In this document: piece by piece, positions 28,889-37,084 of the stretch | How positions within the stretch are numbered: position 1 is the first letter of the stretch | Layout of the letters: every line of letters starts with the position of its first letter | Assembly (NCBI GenBank): GCA_902780785.1 | Contig: CACZGS010000002.1 | Location: 248,001-312,000 of the forward strand | Direction of reading: 5' to 3' | Source of the DNA: Oscillospiraceae bacterium | Lineage (GTDB): Bacteria; Bacillota; Clostridia; Saccharofermentanales; Saccharofermentanaceae | Length of the DNA: 64,000 nt | Made by a program: the position numbers and the translations under genes | Notes under the pieces: model-generated | Databases searched by the model: none | Told to the model about the DNA's origin: nothing | What the model saw: the letters and a program-made list of their open reading frames with translations, nothing else

Positions 28889-30037
28889 TCATTCGGCAAA
28901 TAACGCCTTGACACAAGCTTTTGTAGCACCAACACCATACTGAATGAACTCGTCACGGAATCGCTTGGTATTGGCACACTCGGCATTGTAGTCAATGTTC
29001 TTAATTCGTTTTAATAACTCTTCCTCAGTGCGGCAAGCCTTATTGGGATATTTCTTATCTAAATCGAAATATGTTCCGCGTTCCGCTAAGTAAGTCTCAT
29101 AATCATAAGCATAACAGAATATAGGCTTGCAAAGAACGGAATAATCAAAAGAAATTGCGCTATAATCCGTTATCAGCAAGTCAGATACGATCATAAGATA
29201 ATTTACATTGTTATATTCTGAGTAATCTCTTACAAAGTCATCGAACTGCACACCAAGGACCTTGGTCGTCAGGTGATGCGCTCTGAACAGAAAGATATAT
29301 TCTGAACCAAGCTCTTTCTTCCAAGTATCAAAGTGGATCGGAGGCTTGATCTCATAATTCTTGCCTCCGTCAGTGCTGTCTCTCCATGTAGGCGCATAGA
29401 GGATTATCTTCTTATCAGAAGGAAGACCGAGCTTAGCCCTGATCTCCTCCCGCTTGTTCTCCGAAGCAAGCCAAAGTTCCTCATTTCTTGGCATTCCGCA
29501 TCTTAAATAAGTACTCTCATTGGCATTAAAAGCGCTCTTCCAAACCCTCTCATCGTGATTACCTGATACTACAAGATGGTCTACTGTGTCGAAGTTATAG
29601 TCACTTCTTCCGGGACAATCGTTACCGATATGCTTCAAAGCGATACCGTGCCATGTATTTAGATATACCTGCTTTTTCTTCTTAAACTTAAGTCCGCGCT
29701 CAATATTTGTGTTAGTTACCCAGTATTTGGCTTTAAATGCAATTCTAAAGTATTTTGCAGAATCGATAAGGACAGAATCAAGATCAGGATGCTGTTCCGG
29801 GTGTTCAAACGCCCAGACGCAACGGTATTTTTTATACTCCGAATGAGACTTCATATAGTCATAGATTGCTTTAGGACTGTCATTAAATCCCATTCCCATA
29901 AAGGAAACGAACAGAACCAGATTGTCGTCAGTCTTATAAAATGCACTAATAATGCGGAATATAAAGCTCATAATTACGCAGTAGAGCTTCTGCAAAGCAG
30001 AATTATGCTTAAGTAAAAAAATAACTCTTTGTCTCAT
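28889..30037 (-). CDS. CDP-glycerol/CDP-polyol phosphotransferase (TagF/TagB family)
   Basis: 382 residues of the Glyphos_transf family. Key motifs: NTWHGIALK (catalytic His about 130), FLFRAHH (about 255), and LLITDYSAISFDYS (about 295). A basic amphipathic N-terminus would bind the membrane face. The family transfers glycerol- or ribitol-phosphate from CDP-polyol to a lipid-linked sugar. The two cytidylyltransferase fusions upstream (30142 and 32911) are natural donors, so this gene links blocks B and C chemically. A single-domain version such as this may add one residue instead of a chain. Confidence 0.88.
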   Translation of the reverse strand: MRQRVIFLLKHNSALQKLYCVIMSFIFRIISAFYKTDDNLVLFVSFMGMGFNDSPKAIYDYMKSHSEYKKYRCVWAFEHPEQHPDLDSVLIDSAKYFRIAFKAKYWVTNTNIERGLKFKKKKQVYLNTWHGIALKHIGNDCPGRSDYNFDTVDHLVVSGNHDERVWKSAFNANESTYLRCGMPRNEELWLASENKREEIRAKLGLPSDKKIILYAPTWRDSTDGGKNYEIKPPIHFDTWKKELGSEYIFLFRAHHLTTKVLGVQFDDFVRDYSEYNNVNYLMIVSDLLITDYSAISFDYSVLCKPIFCYAYDYETYLAERGTYFDLDKKYPNKACRTEEELLKRIKNIDYNAECANTKRFRDEFIQYGVGATKACVKALFAE

Positions 30038-30062
30038 ATATCAATCAAAAACTCGGTCATAA

Positions 30063-30088
30063 TAAAGACTGTCTTCAGACAGCCTTAG
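30063..30088 (-). terminator. Rho-independent terminator after the SDR-cytidylyltransferase gene
   Basis: Minus-strand AAGGCTGTC/GACAGTCTT 9-bp stem (one G-T) with loop TGAA, then TTATTAT. It lies 55 bases after the stop at 30142 and 25 bases before the TagF-like start, so it may act as an attenuator between them. Confidence 0.75.
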
Positions 30089-30141
30089 GAATTCTAACAC
30101 AAAGTAATATATTAGATAAGAATAATAGTGAAGAATCAGAT

Positions 30142-31320
30142 TTATTTAATATCTTTTATCTTTAACTGAACAGTCTTACGTATCTGAGTGCTGTTCGTGG
30201 TCTCTGTATAAGGAAAATAAACGATCTCAACGTTCTTATCCTTAAAAAACTCTTCATAACGCTTAAAACGTTCACTTCCCTTGTAATCAGAACCAACGAA
30301 AAGCTTATTAAAGTGATATATAGCCCATGCATCAGAATCTTCCGTGCATGACTTGACTACTTTATCGACATATCTGCAGCTGGCAACAGTCTCACATCTC
30401 TCCTCAAATGGAATAAACGTTTCCTTACCCTTCCATGCACCGCTCTCATGAACGCCAACAATCAGATAATCGCACTCAGCTTTTGCTCTGCGGAGAATAT
30501 TAATATGTCCTACATGGAAAAGGTCAAAAGTTCCTGACAAATAACCAATCTTAACCCTTTTATGATTGTCTACCCTGCCGGACTCCTTCTTATACTGGTA
30601 ACTGTGGAATCCGTACTCATGAGGATCTGCCTGATAACTCTCAATAACCCCTTTAAACATCTTTTTATACTGAGGTATATAGAGTTCAGTTGACGAAAAA
30701 AGCTTGGAAACGATCTTGGAGGCCAGAGGTTCAAGAAGTTCTAACCGATTATCTCCGCCATAGAACTTGGAACCTTTGAATGTTGACGGTGATACATTAA
30801 GAATACGGTTCGACGTACCTGACGCCTCTAATTCAATGTTTACGCTCTCAATGAATCTGCATACTGCAGCCTTAGATGCGGAATATACAGAAGCCTCCGG
30901 TGAAGATAATAAACCCGCAATGGAACCCATAACACCGCAATAGAACTTATCATCAGACTTTATGCGGTCATAAAACAAACGGAGAATCTCAATAGTAGAG
31001 GTGGCATTTACTGTCATCATGTTCTTGATCTCAGCAGTATGCATATACTCAAATTCACATATACGGCCGAAACCTGCAGTAATCATAAGAACCTCAACAG
31101 ACTTATCAGACGCTATTGAGGAAATATATTCTTCATTCAAATAAATGAGATCACAGAAATGATACTCATAAGAACCTGCTGGTATCAATCCTTCATCAGG
31201 TTCTTCCCTGTCTAGGATCTCTACAAAATATCCTTCAGAGACAAGTTTTATACCTATTGCAAGGCCGATTCCGTTACTTCCGCCTATTACTACGGCCTTC
31301 TTCGAAATATCCGTTGACAT
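30142..31320 (-). CDS. Fusion: short-chain dehydrogenase + TagD-like cytidylyltransferase
   Basis: 392 residues in two domains. Residues 1-235 form a short-chain dehydrogenase/reductase: GGSNGIG (13-19), Ser133 in MGSIAG, and Tyr146-x3-Lys150 in VYSASK. Residues 255-392 form a nucleotidyltransferase of the glycerol-3-phosphate cytidylyltransferase fold: SGTFDLFHVGH with the HxGH motif (269-272) and STQIRKT near the end. A single chain would reduce a keto-polyol or its phosphate and activate the product with CTP. Ribitol-type precedent (Bcs1) uses a different transferase fold. Product not known; CDP-glycerol, CDP-2-glycerol or CDP-ribitol are candidates. It has its own promoter and terminator. 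Confidence 0.88.
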   Translation of the reverse strand: MSTDISKKAVVIGGSNGIGLAIGIKLVSEGYFVEILDREEPDEGLIPAGSYEYHFCDLIYLNEEYISSIASDKSVEVLMITAGFGRICEFEYMHTAEIKNMMTVNATSTIEILRLFYDRIKSDDKFYCGVMGSIAGLLSSPEASVYSASKAAVCRFIESVNIELEASGTSNRILNVSPSTFKGSKFYGGDNRLELLEPLASKIVSKLFSSTELYIPQYKKMFKGVIESYQADPHEYGFHSYQYKKESGRVDNHKRVKIGYLSGTFDLFHVGHINILRRAKAECDYLIVGVHESGAWKGKETFIPFEERCETVASCRYVDKVVKSCTEDSDAWAIYHFNKLFVGSDYKGSERFKRYEEFFKDKNVEIVYFPYTETTNSTQIRKTVQLKIKDIK

Positions 31321-31363
31321 GCAGAACTGTTCCTGTATAGCTTTCTACTCGTTTTCGTCAAAA

Positions 31364-31391
31364 ATTATACAATAAATAAACAGCAAGTAAA
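31364..31391 (-). promoter_or_regulatory. Promoter of the SDR-cytidylyltransferase gene
   Basis: Minus strand: TTTACT (31386-31391), 16-base spacer, perfect TATAAT (31364-31369), about 45 bases before ATG 31320. Confidence 0.65.
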
Positions 31392-31411
31392 GTTAACAAC
31401 GCGATAACCAT

Positions 31412-31660
31412 TTATGATAATAATTCTTTAATTAATGACGAATTATCGACTAGTAAACTATTTTTAAACATAATTACTTCATCTATGAGTTTACCATTTA
31501 TATGATTAATCAACCATTTATCAGTAAGTGCGCTTCTATCAATTAAATCTGGCAATAATTCGATATCATTCAACAAATATCTTTCTAATGATGCCACATC
31601 AGCAAAACCTATATGTCTTAATACACATTTATTCTCATCTGATGCTTCATCTATATTCAA
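31412..31660 (-). pseudogene. Short open frame, probable gene remnant
   Basis: The frame is open from 31765 down to a stop at 31412 (about 117 codons) but has no ATG. The only ordinary start is TTG 31660 (82 residues), with poor ribosome binding. The translation looks protein-like (GFADVASLERYLLNDIELL, ALTDKWLINHINGK), has no recognised family, and its upstream part runs through the terminator of the previous gene. Best read as the 3' end of a lost gene. A real small protein from TTG is possible. Confidence 0.35.
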
Positions 31661-31729
31661 CTCTTTAGCTGTTCTTGTATAAATGTCATTTTGACTTATA
31701 TATGCATCTTGATAAACAATTATTAATGT

Positions 31730-31765
31730 AAAAATATCGTAAGCATTATTTACTAAATAATGCTT
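31730..31765 (-). terminator. Bidirectional terminator ending block C
   Basis: Perfect inverted repeat AAGCATTATTTA/TAAATAATGCTT around one central base (31741-31765), overlapping the stop codon of the gene ending at 31746 and followed on the minus strand by TATTTTT (and by TTTT on the plus strand). Confidence 0.8.
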
Positions 31766-32840
31766 TTAATTCCTTCTTTATTCTTTTTGGATATTTCCTG
31801 ATTCCGTAGATAACACGATAAAAAGGTAGAAGTGGTAGTAAAATTTTATATTTATAAAACACAGGATGTCTTTGCTTTAGATAATCCCAATAATTGCCAT
31901 TCGTATAGCCAAATAAACGTCTAAACAGATATGATATTTTTCCACCTTTCTTGTTTATGTTGTTCTGAACTAAGTTCTCAACATTACCGAATGTGCCGGA
32001 ATTAATAATATAGTCTAACAACTCGCTGTCGCAAACGCCAGCACCACGGAAAAGATCTAAAGCCGTTTTTCTATTTATTTCTTCAAATTCACTAATGCCT
32101 AATTTTTCAGTTTCTTGTTTTATATATTCATCATCCAATTTGTTCTTGTTTATATATATGTATGTATCTAAAAGCGAACGCAATCCTGTTCCACCATTTA
32201 TATAGTGTTTATATTCATGCGCAATCATGAACAAATAGAAATCGTTAGAATTAAAGTGATAACCATATCTATTATTTTCATCTTTAACAAGTCTAGTTTT
32301 AATATCACTAAAGTAATCGTAGAGCTTCCTATCATGTTGAAAACCAAAAAGCGACTTATGAATCTCAATATTTGATAAAGGAGGTTTAGTGTATGAATCA
32401 ACATTATTAATGCCATATGACTTTACAGAAAAACCCAAATCCAACATTATGCGTTTAATAGATTCACCCTTATCTTTATCAACAAGAATGTCTACATCTG
32501 CCATTTCGCGCATACCAATCTTAGGATATAGATCCTTTAGTATGATGCCTTTAAGAGGCATATACCAAATACAATGTTTTTCTAAAGATGAAATGACTTG
32601 AGAAGCTTCATTTTCATAGATAATCGCTTTGCGTTCAGCGCGCGCAAGTTTTTTGACAAATTTGGGAGAAAACACACCTGCGCGTTCAAGAGAAACAGCA
32701 ACTGCTGCTGATACCATGTGTTTTTCAGCTATTTTATAAACACCTTCAAGATTCATGTTAAGTAACTTAACAGAATTCGGTGTTATATCATTGACAGCAC
32801 ACGAAAGCAAATATATTAAACTCTGAACATCCTGATTCAT
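31746..32840 (-). CDS. Putative nucleotidyltransferase (NTP_transf_5-like)
   Basis: 364 residues. The core PLKGIILKDLYPKIGMREM followed by ADVDILVD (about 95-122) matches the uncharacterised nucleotidyltransferase family found in capsule and lasso-type loci; the DxD would bind metal. A later HEYKHYINGGTGLRSLLD segment is also typical. C-terminal 60 residues are basic. The substrate is unknown. A second member lies in block D (53709). Last gene of block C, with a terminator on its stop codon. Confidence 0.75.
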   Translation of the reverse strand: MNQDVQSLIYLLSCAVNDITPNSVKLLNMNLEGVYKIAEKHMVSAAVAVSLERAGVFSPKFVKKLARAERKAIIYENEASQVISSLEKHCIWYMPLKGIILKDLYPKIGMREMADVDILVDKDKGESIKRIMLDLGFSVKSYGINNVDSYTKPPLSNIEIHKSLFGFQHDRKLYDYFSDIKTRLVKDENNRYGYHFNSNDFYLFMIAHEYKHYINGGTGLRSLLDTYIYINKNKLDDEYIKQETEKLGISEFEEINRKTALDLFRGAGVCDSELLDYIINSGTFGNVENLVQNNINKKGGKISYLFRRLFGYTNGNYWDYLKQRHPVFYKYKILLPLLPFYRVIYGIRKYPKRIKKELKALFSK

Positions 32841-32910
32841 TATAATTTGCGATTTCTTTTATAGAAAATAGATATATAAAATATAGAAAAACGGCTTTAA
32901 AACCAACATT

Positions 32911-34251
32911 TTATCCGATTTTGAAAAAATCTTTACGTTCGTTAAAATCTCCAATAATTGAAGCTATGGCTAATGAGGTGTTTTCAGAAATACAACTTAT
33001 GTTATTTTTTGATTCTATAGCCTTCGCAAACGCCACTATTTCATATCTAATGCCTTCACCTTCCAATTGATAGAAAAACCTTCTATTATCTTCCGGATTT
33101 TCATATCTAATCTCAAAATAATCAGTTTTCCACCAAGGTGCAGGAACATAAATGTAACCTTTAGTACCAGTAACAATTAGTTCACCCTCAGCTTTAGCAG
33201 CCTTAGCAACTTTTATAGAAGCAACAGAGTTAGGGAAAATAAAATCAATCTTCGAAAAAGCATCTAAGTTAGCTTCCTCATCAGAAAACAACGTTGATAT
33301 AGTCTTTTTAATATAATTAGTTCCAAGAATATCAAAAACAGGAAGCAATGCAGTTGGAGCCCAGTCACAAATACTATTCCACTTTTGTGATGAATCTGTA
33401 TCTGACATAGAAGATCCATCCCTTAATGACGTACAAACAGAGTCGACAGAAACAACCTGTCCAATTTTACCTGATTTTGCAAGGAGAATAAGTCTGCCAT
33501 ACGCAGTTGAATAGGCTGTTTTTATAGCATCCATTAGAATCAGATTATTCTTCTTAGCAAGCTCAAAGAGTTCTCTACACTCATCTTCACTCGTAGCAAT
33601 TGGCGATGCGCATAAAACATGCTTACCGGCAAGGAGTGCTTTCTTTGCGTGTATATAATGCATATCAGGAGTAGATATAACAAAAACAGCATCTACAGAA
33701 CTTAATAACTCGTCATAATCTGTAGTTTGAAGAACTTTAGATTCATCAAAACTATTGTCTCGTTCAGAAGTACAAACGCAAGATATATCTACCCCGTTTA
33801 CGAAACTTGATTCTGCAACAAATTTAGTCTGATATACTGATTTTCCAACAATTCCTACTTTTATTTTTCTCTGTTCGGTTCTTAATTCAGAGCTGGAAAT
33901 GCCTTCTGTACGAGGAAGATATACAACTTTGCAGTACTCATTAAGATAGTCAAATTTTCCTTCCCAGTCAGAACCAACTGTAAAGATATCTGCTCCTAAT
34001 CGTTTAATATCATCTATCTTTTGGCCTTCATATTCTTCTACTATAATTTCATCTGCTAAACCGGTATCTCTTACAGCTCGGATTCTTTCCATTAAGGATT
34101 GTTGGTTATTTATCTTTCCTCTAGTTTTATCATAATCATCACTAGTAATACCAACGATCAAATAATCACCAAGAGCTTTTGCCCTTTCAAGAAGTCTTAT
34201 ATGACCGTAGTGCAACATGTCATACGTGCCATATGTAATCACTTTGATCAT
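32911..34251 (-). CDS. Fusion: TagD-like cytidylyltransferase + Gfo/Idh/MocA oxidoreductase
   Basis: 446 residues. Residues 1-127 are a glycerol-3-phosphate cytidylyltransferase: GTYDMLHYGH (HxGH at 14-17), VGSDWEGKFDYL, and RTEGISSSELR (about 114-124). Residues 129-446 are a Gfo/Idh/MocA-type NAD(P) oxidoreductase: KVGIVGKSVYQTKF, then FVISTPDMHYIHAKKALLAGKH. The family's EKP motif, whose Lys is catalytic, reads ASP (215-217), and the usual downstream His is not apparent, so chemistry may differ or be lost. Probably makes a second CDP-activated polyol or amino-polyol phosphate. Followed in transcription by the NTP_transf_5-like gene. Confidence 0.87.
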   Translation of the reverse strand: MIKVITYGTYDMLHYGHIRLLERAKALGDYLIVGITSDDYDKTRGKINNQQSLMERIRAVRDTGLADEIIVEEYEGQKIDDIKRLGADIFTVGSDWEGKFDYLNEYCKVVYLPRTEGISSSELRTEQRKIKVGIVGKSVYQTKFVAESSFVNGVDISCVCTSERDNSFDESKVLQTTDYDELLSSVDAVFVISTPDMHYIHAKKALLAGKHVLCASPIATSEDECRELFELAKKNNLILMDAIKTAYSTAYGRLILLAKSGKIGQVVSVDSVCTSLRDGSSMSDTDSSQKWNSICDWAPTALLPVFDILGTNYIKKTISTLFSDEEANLDAFSKIDFIFPNSVASIKVAKAAKAEGELIVTGTKGYIYVPAPWWKTDYFEIRYENPEDNRRFFYQLEGEGIRYEIVAFAKAIESKNNISCISENTSLAIASIIGDFNERKDFFKIG

Positions 34252-34267
34252 ATTATTTCCTCCTGAA

Positions 34268-35326
34268 TTATCGATCTATATCTGCGAGTGCCGATACAAA
34301 TAATTCCATATACTTTCTCTCACCAATTGACACTCTTAAACAATTTCCAAAATCACCAACATTAGGATAGGTTTTTATTAGTATTTTTTTCTCTGACTTC
34401 ATTCGATCAACTATTTTTTGAGCATCCGTTCTTGGTTTAATGAAAATGAAGTTCCCCGCCTCACCTTTATGGCTGTAATTATTCTTGTCCAACCAATCAA
34501 TTAAAAAACGTCTTCCCTCATTAAAATTGTTAATTAATTGTGTTTGAATCTCCGGTGATTTTATCACAGCCTCTGCAAATCTCAGTGCAAACGCATTTGT
34601 GTTATGAGGCGTACACATTTTCTGAACCATTTTTACGCCTTCTGGCCAACCAGCTACATATCCTAAACGACAACCGGCCATTGAAAACAATTTAGAAAAA
34701 GTTCTAGTTACAAATACATGTTCTCCCTCAAGAGCGTACTTAATAAATGTCTTAGGATAGAAATAATGGTAAGCTTCATCAACAAGAACATTAATATGCT
34801 TTTCTTGAGCCTCATGAAGAATTCTCTCAAATTCCTCATCAGTATAAACATTACCCATTGGATTATTGGGATTTAAAAGTATAAGCAACTGTGTTTCTTC
34901 AGTCATTTCTGAAATGATATTATTAATATCCATCGTAAGATCCTCGTTATACGGAATCTTTACGAAATCTCTTCCATACATTTCAGAATAAACCTGAAAC
35001 ATAAAATATGACGGTACTACACCTATTATTCTTCCATTTGGAGAAGTAAAAGCTTGAATAATATAACGTATGCCCTCTGCAGAACCATTTACAAGACAAA
35101 GATGATTAATATCGGTTGAAAGGTAATCAGCTAGAACTTCAGTGAAATGAAGCGTTTCTGGATACTGCGAGATAATTTGAGGCGTAATACCTTCAAGAAC
35201 ACTCATTACAAAATCTTCAGGTAATCCACCCGGATTCTCATTCAAATCAAGCCGTAAATAGTCTTTTCTCTCATTTTGATCAAAGATGCGATACAGCTTT
35301 TCTACTTTAGGATCAACATAATACAT
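34268..35326 (-). CDS. PLP-dependent aminotransferase (HisC-like, class I/II)
   Basis: 352 residues. DLNENPGGLP at the N-terminus, NPNNPMGNVYT, VDEAYHYF, and TFSKLFSMAGCRLGY carrying the PLP Lys; RVSIG near the end binds substrate carboxylate or phosphate. These are hallmarks of histidinol-phosphate aminotransferase relatives. No other histidine genes are near, so a role in making an amino-sugar or amino-polyol phosphate for the polysaccharide is more likely. It sits between a GNAT gene and the cytidylyltransferase fusion; an amino-polyol phosphate such as serinol phosphate is a candidate, not shown. Confidence 0.85.
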   Translation of the reverse strand: MYYVDPKVEKLYRIFDQNERKDYLRLDLNENPGGLPEDFVMSVLEGITPQIISQYPETLHFTEVLADYLSTDINHLCLVNGSAEGIRYIIQAFTSPNGRIIGVVPSYFMFQVYSEMYGRDFVKIPYNEDLTMDINNIISEMTEETQLLILLNPNNPMGNVYTDEEFERILHEAQEKHINVLVDEAYHYFYPKTFIKYALEGEHVFVTRTFSKLFSMAGCRLGYVAGWPEGVKMVQKMCTPHNTNAFALRFAEAVIKSPEIQTQLINNFNEGRRFLIDWLDKNNYSHKGEAGNFIFIKPRTDAQKIVDRMKSEKKILIKTYPNVGDFGNCLRVSIGERKYMELFVSALADIDR

Positions 35327-35867
35327 TGTTATTTCGCTCCTTTTCTAATCTTTCAGAAAAATCAAATATAAAACGCTCGTCGGTTTCTTCTACTAAGACT
35401 CCACCACACTTTTCGTGGATTTTTTTAGATGGCAAATTGCCTTTCTCAACAGTAGACATTACTTCAACAATGCCTTTTCGGATAGCTTCATCAAGAAGAA
35501 AATCAAAGAGGTAATATCCATATCCTAGACCACGCTTTAGAGGATCAATAGCAAATCCAATATTACCTCCAAAACGCCTTGAACTATCAGTTAATCGCTC
35601 TCTTAACTTCCCATAACCAACAGGCTCATTGTTATCCATTAACCAGAAAACCCATTGTCTTACATATCCATCAGGAAGGTTCTCGCCTTTTGCCCATTCA
35701 AGCTGCCTAATAAGCCAACGCTCATATTGTTCATAGTTCAATCCATGAGCATCATTGTTAAACATATTTTCATTTGGGCCTATACGTTGAAGCATATCAT
35801 AAAACTCATGGCCTTCGTTTCCGCTTAATTCAACAAGCGAAAGTGATTCAATGTTAAACTTATCCAT
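35313..35867 (-). CDS. GNAT-family N-acetyltransferase
   Basis: 184 residues. GNAT fold: GYGKLRERLT, GFAIDPLKRGLGYGYYLFDFLLDEA (acetyl-CoA-binding segment, about 112-136) and NLPSKKIHEKCGGVLVEE near the end. Overlaps the aminotransferase start by 14 bases and the sulfatase-fold gene by 8, forming a tight three-gene set. N-acetylation of the amine made by the aminotransferase is the obvious hypothesis. Confidence 0.85.
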   Translation of the reverse strand: MDKFNIESLSLVELSGNEGHEFYDMLQRIGPNENMFNNDAHGLNYEQYERWLIRQLEWAKGENLPDGYVRQWVFWLMDNNEPVGYGKLRERLTDSSRRFGGNIGFAIDPLKRGLGYGYYLFDFLLDEAIRKGIVEVMSTVEKGNLPSKKIHEKCGGVLVEETDERFIFDFSERLEKERNNNVLC

Positions 35868-37074
35868 CCTTCATTCCTCTTGTTTTATACTTAATTACCC
35901 ACTTTTTAATCTTGTAATAGATTTTAATTTTAAATTTATACTTAAGAGTAGGTATGAATTCTTCCTTTTTACTTCCTCTTTTCCAAATCTTGTCCTTAAT
36001 GCTGCGAAGATACAAACGCTGATGTTCTGCTTCATCCCAATAAGGGTAAAAATATAACTCTCTTAAAGGTGCTCTAATCTGACGATCTATATCAAAAATA
36101 TAATCTTCCATAATATTGCATGTTTCATTGGGATCGAATTCAAGATCATATAGTTCTTCTGTGTTATTTAACTTGTTATATATATATTTAAATCTTTTAG
36201 TAACTACAGCAAGTTTTCTATTGGGTTGTGCATAAAAAGCACTATCACTAAAGATGTATTCTCTTTGAGGAATAACTCCATCAAAGATGATCTTACCAAT
36301 GTCGATGTTTGATGTAACATCATCAAACACTTGCAAATTATTAATTCTAGGCGTAATCAGAGGAATCCTGATCTCTGATTCATAAACATCAAACCCATAT
36401 CCAAGCTTGTTTCTTTCTCCATTCATATTTCCATGGTCGGAAGAAACATATATGCAATCATCATCAAAGTATTTTCGCATAATACCTAAAATGTGGTCGA
36501 AAGCATCTATGTCTTGCCCATATCCGGTTCGGCCGTTTATGACATGAGGAATATGAAGCCAAAGGAAAACATTTTCGTTTTTTAATATCTCTACAACCTT
36601 TTCTTCAATTTCTTTATAAACTCGTGCAGTCTTTTCATCATTTCTTTTCAGAAAACCATCATGGATATAATGTGCACCTACACCCTGACGAAGCCCATCA
36701 ATATAATGAATCGTAGTATCCTCACCATAACAGTAATACATATCAACCGCATGTGAAACGGATCTCCATGCCTCATCCCAGATGACATGACATGAATAAC
36801 CCTGCTTCTTAGCAACATCAAACACTGACTCACCTTTAAAATGTTTATGTGTAAATTTATAATCACTTAATTCACTTTGATATGAATCAAGTCCGGTAAA
36901 CATACACATATTCGACATGATTGTAGAAGGAGCACCTGTATAATGGCGAAGAAAAACAGTACCTTTTGCTGCCAACTCATCAATATTGGGAGTCTTCCAA
37001 TAAGTATTGCCATAAGTTGGCAGATAACTGCAATGGGTTGCATCCTTTGTTAAAAACAAAATATGTTTTCTCAT
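35860..37074 (-). CDS. Sulfatase-fold hydrolase/transferase
   Basis: 404 residues of the alkaline phosphatase superfamily. N-terminal ILFLTKDATHCSYLPTYGN metal region, NIDELAAKGTVF, and YVSSDHGNMNGER (second metal site) are clear. The nucleophile region reads GAPSTIMSNMCMFTG, lacking the C/S-x-P-S-R signature needed for formylglycine conversion, so it is unlikely to be a classic sulfatase; a Ser or Thr nucleophile acting on a phosphate ester is more probable. No signal peptide, hence cytoplasmic. Coupled to GNAT and aminotransferase genes. Confidence 0.8.
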   Translation of the reverse strand: MRKHILFLTKDATHCSYLPTYGNTYWKTPNIDELAAKGTVFLRHYTGAPSTIMSNMCMFTGLDSYQSELSDYKFTHKHFKGESVFDVAKKQGYSCHVIWDEAWRSVSHAVDMYYCYGEDTTIHYIDGLRQGVGAHYIHDGFLKRNDEKTARVYKEIEEKVVEILKNENVFLWLHIPHVINGRTGYGQDIDAFDHILGIMRKYFDDDCIYVSSDHGNMNGERNKLGYGFDVYESEIRIPLITPRINNLQVFDDVTSNIDIGKIIFDGVIPQREYIFSDSAFYAQPNRKLAVVTKRFKYIYNKLNNTEELYDLEFDPNETCNIMEDYIFDIDRQIRAPLRELYFYPYWDEAEHQRLYLRSIKDKIWKRGSKKEEFIPTLKYKFKIKIYYKIKKWVIKYKTRGMKDG

Positions 37075-37084
37075 TATAATCTCC

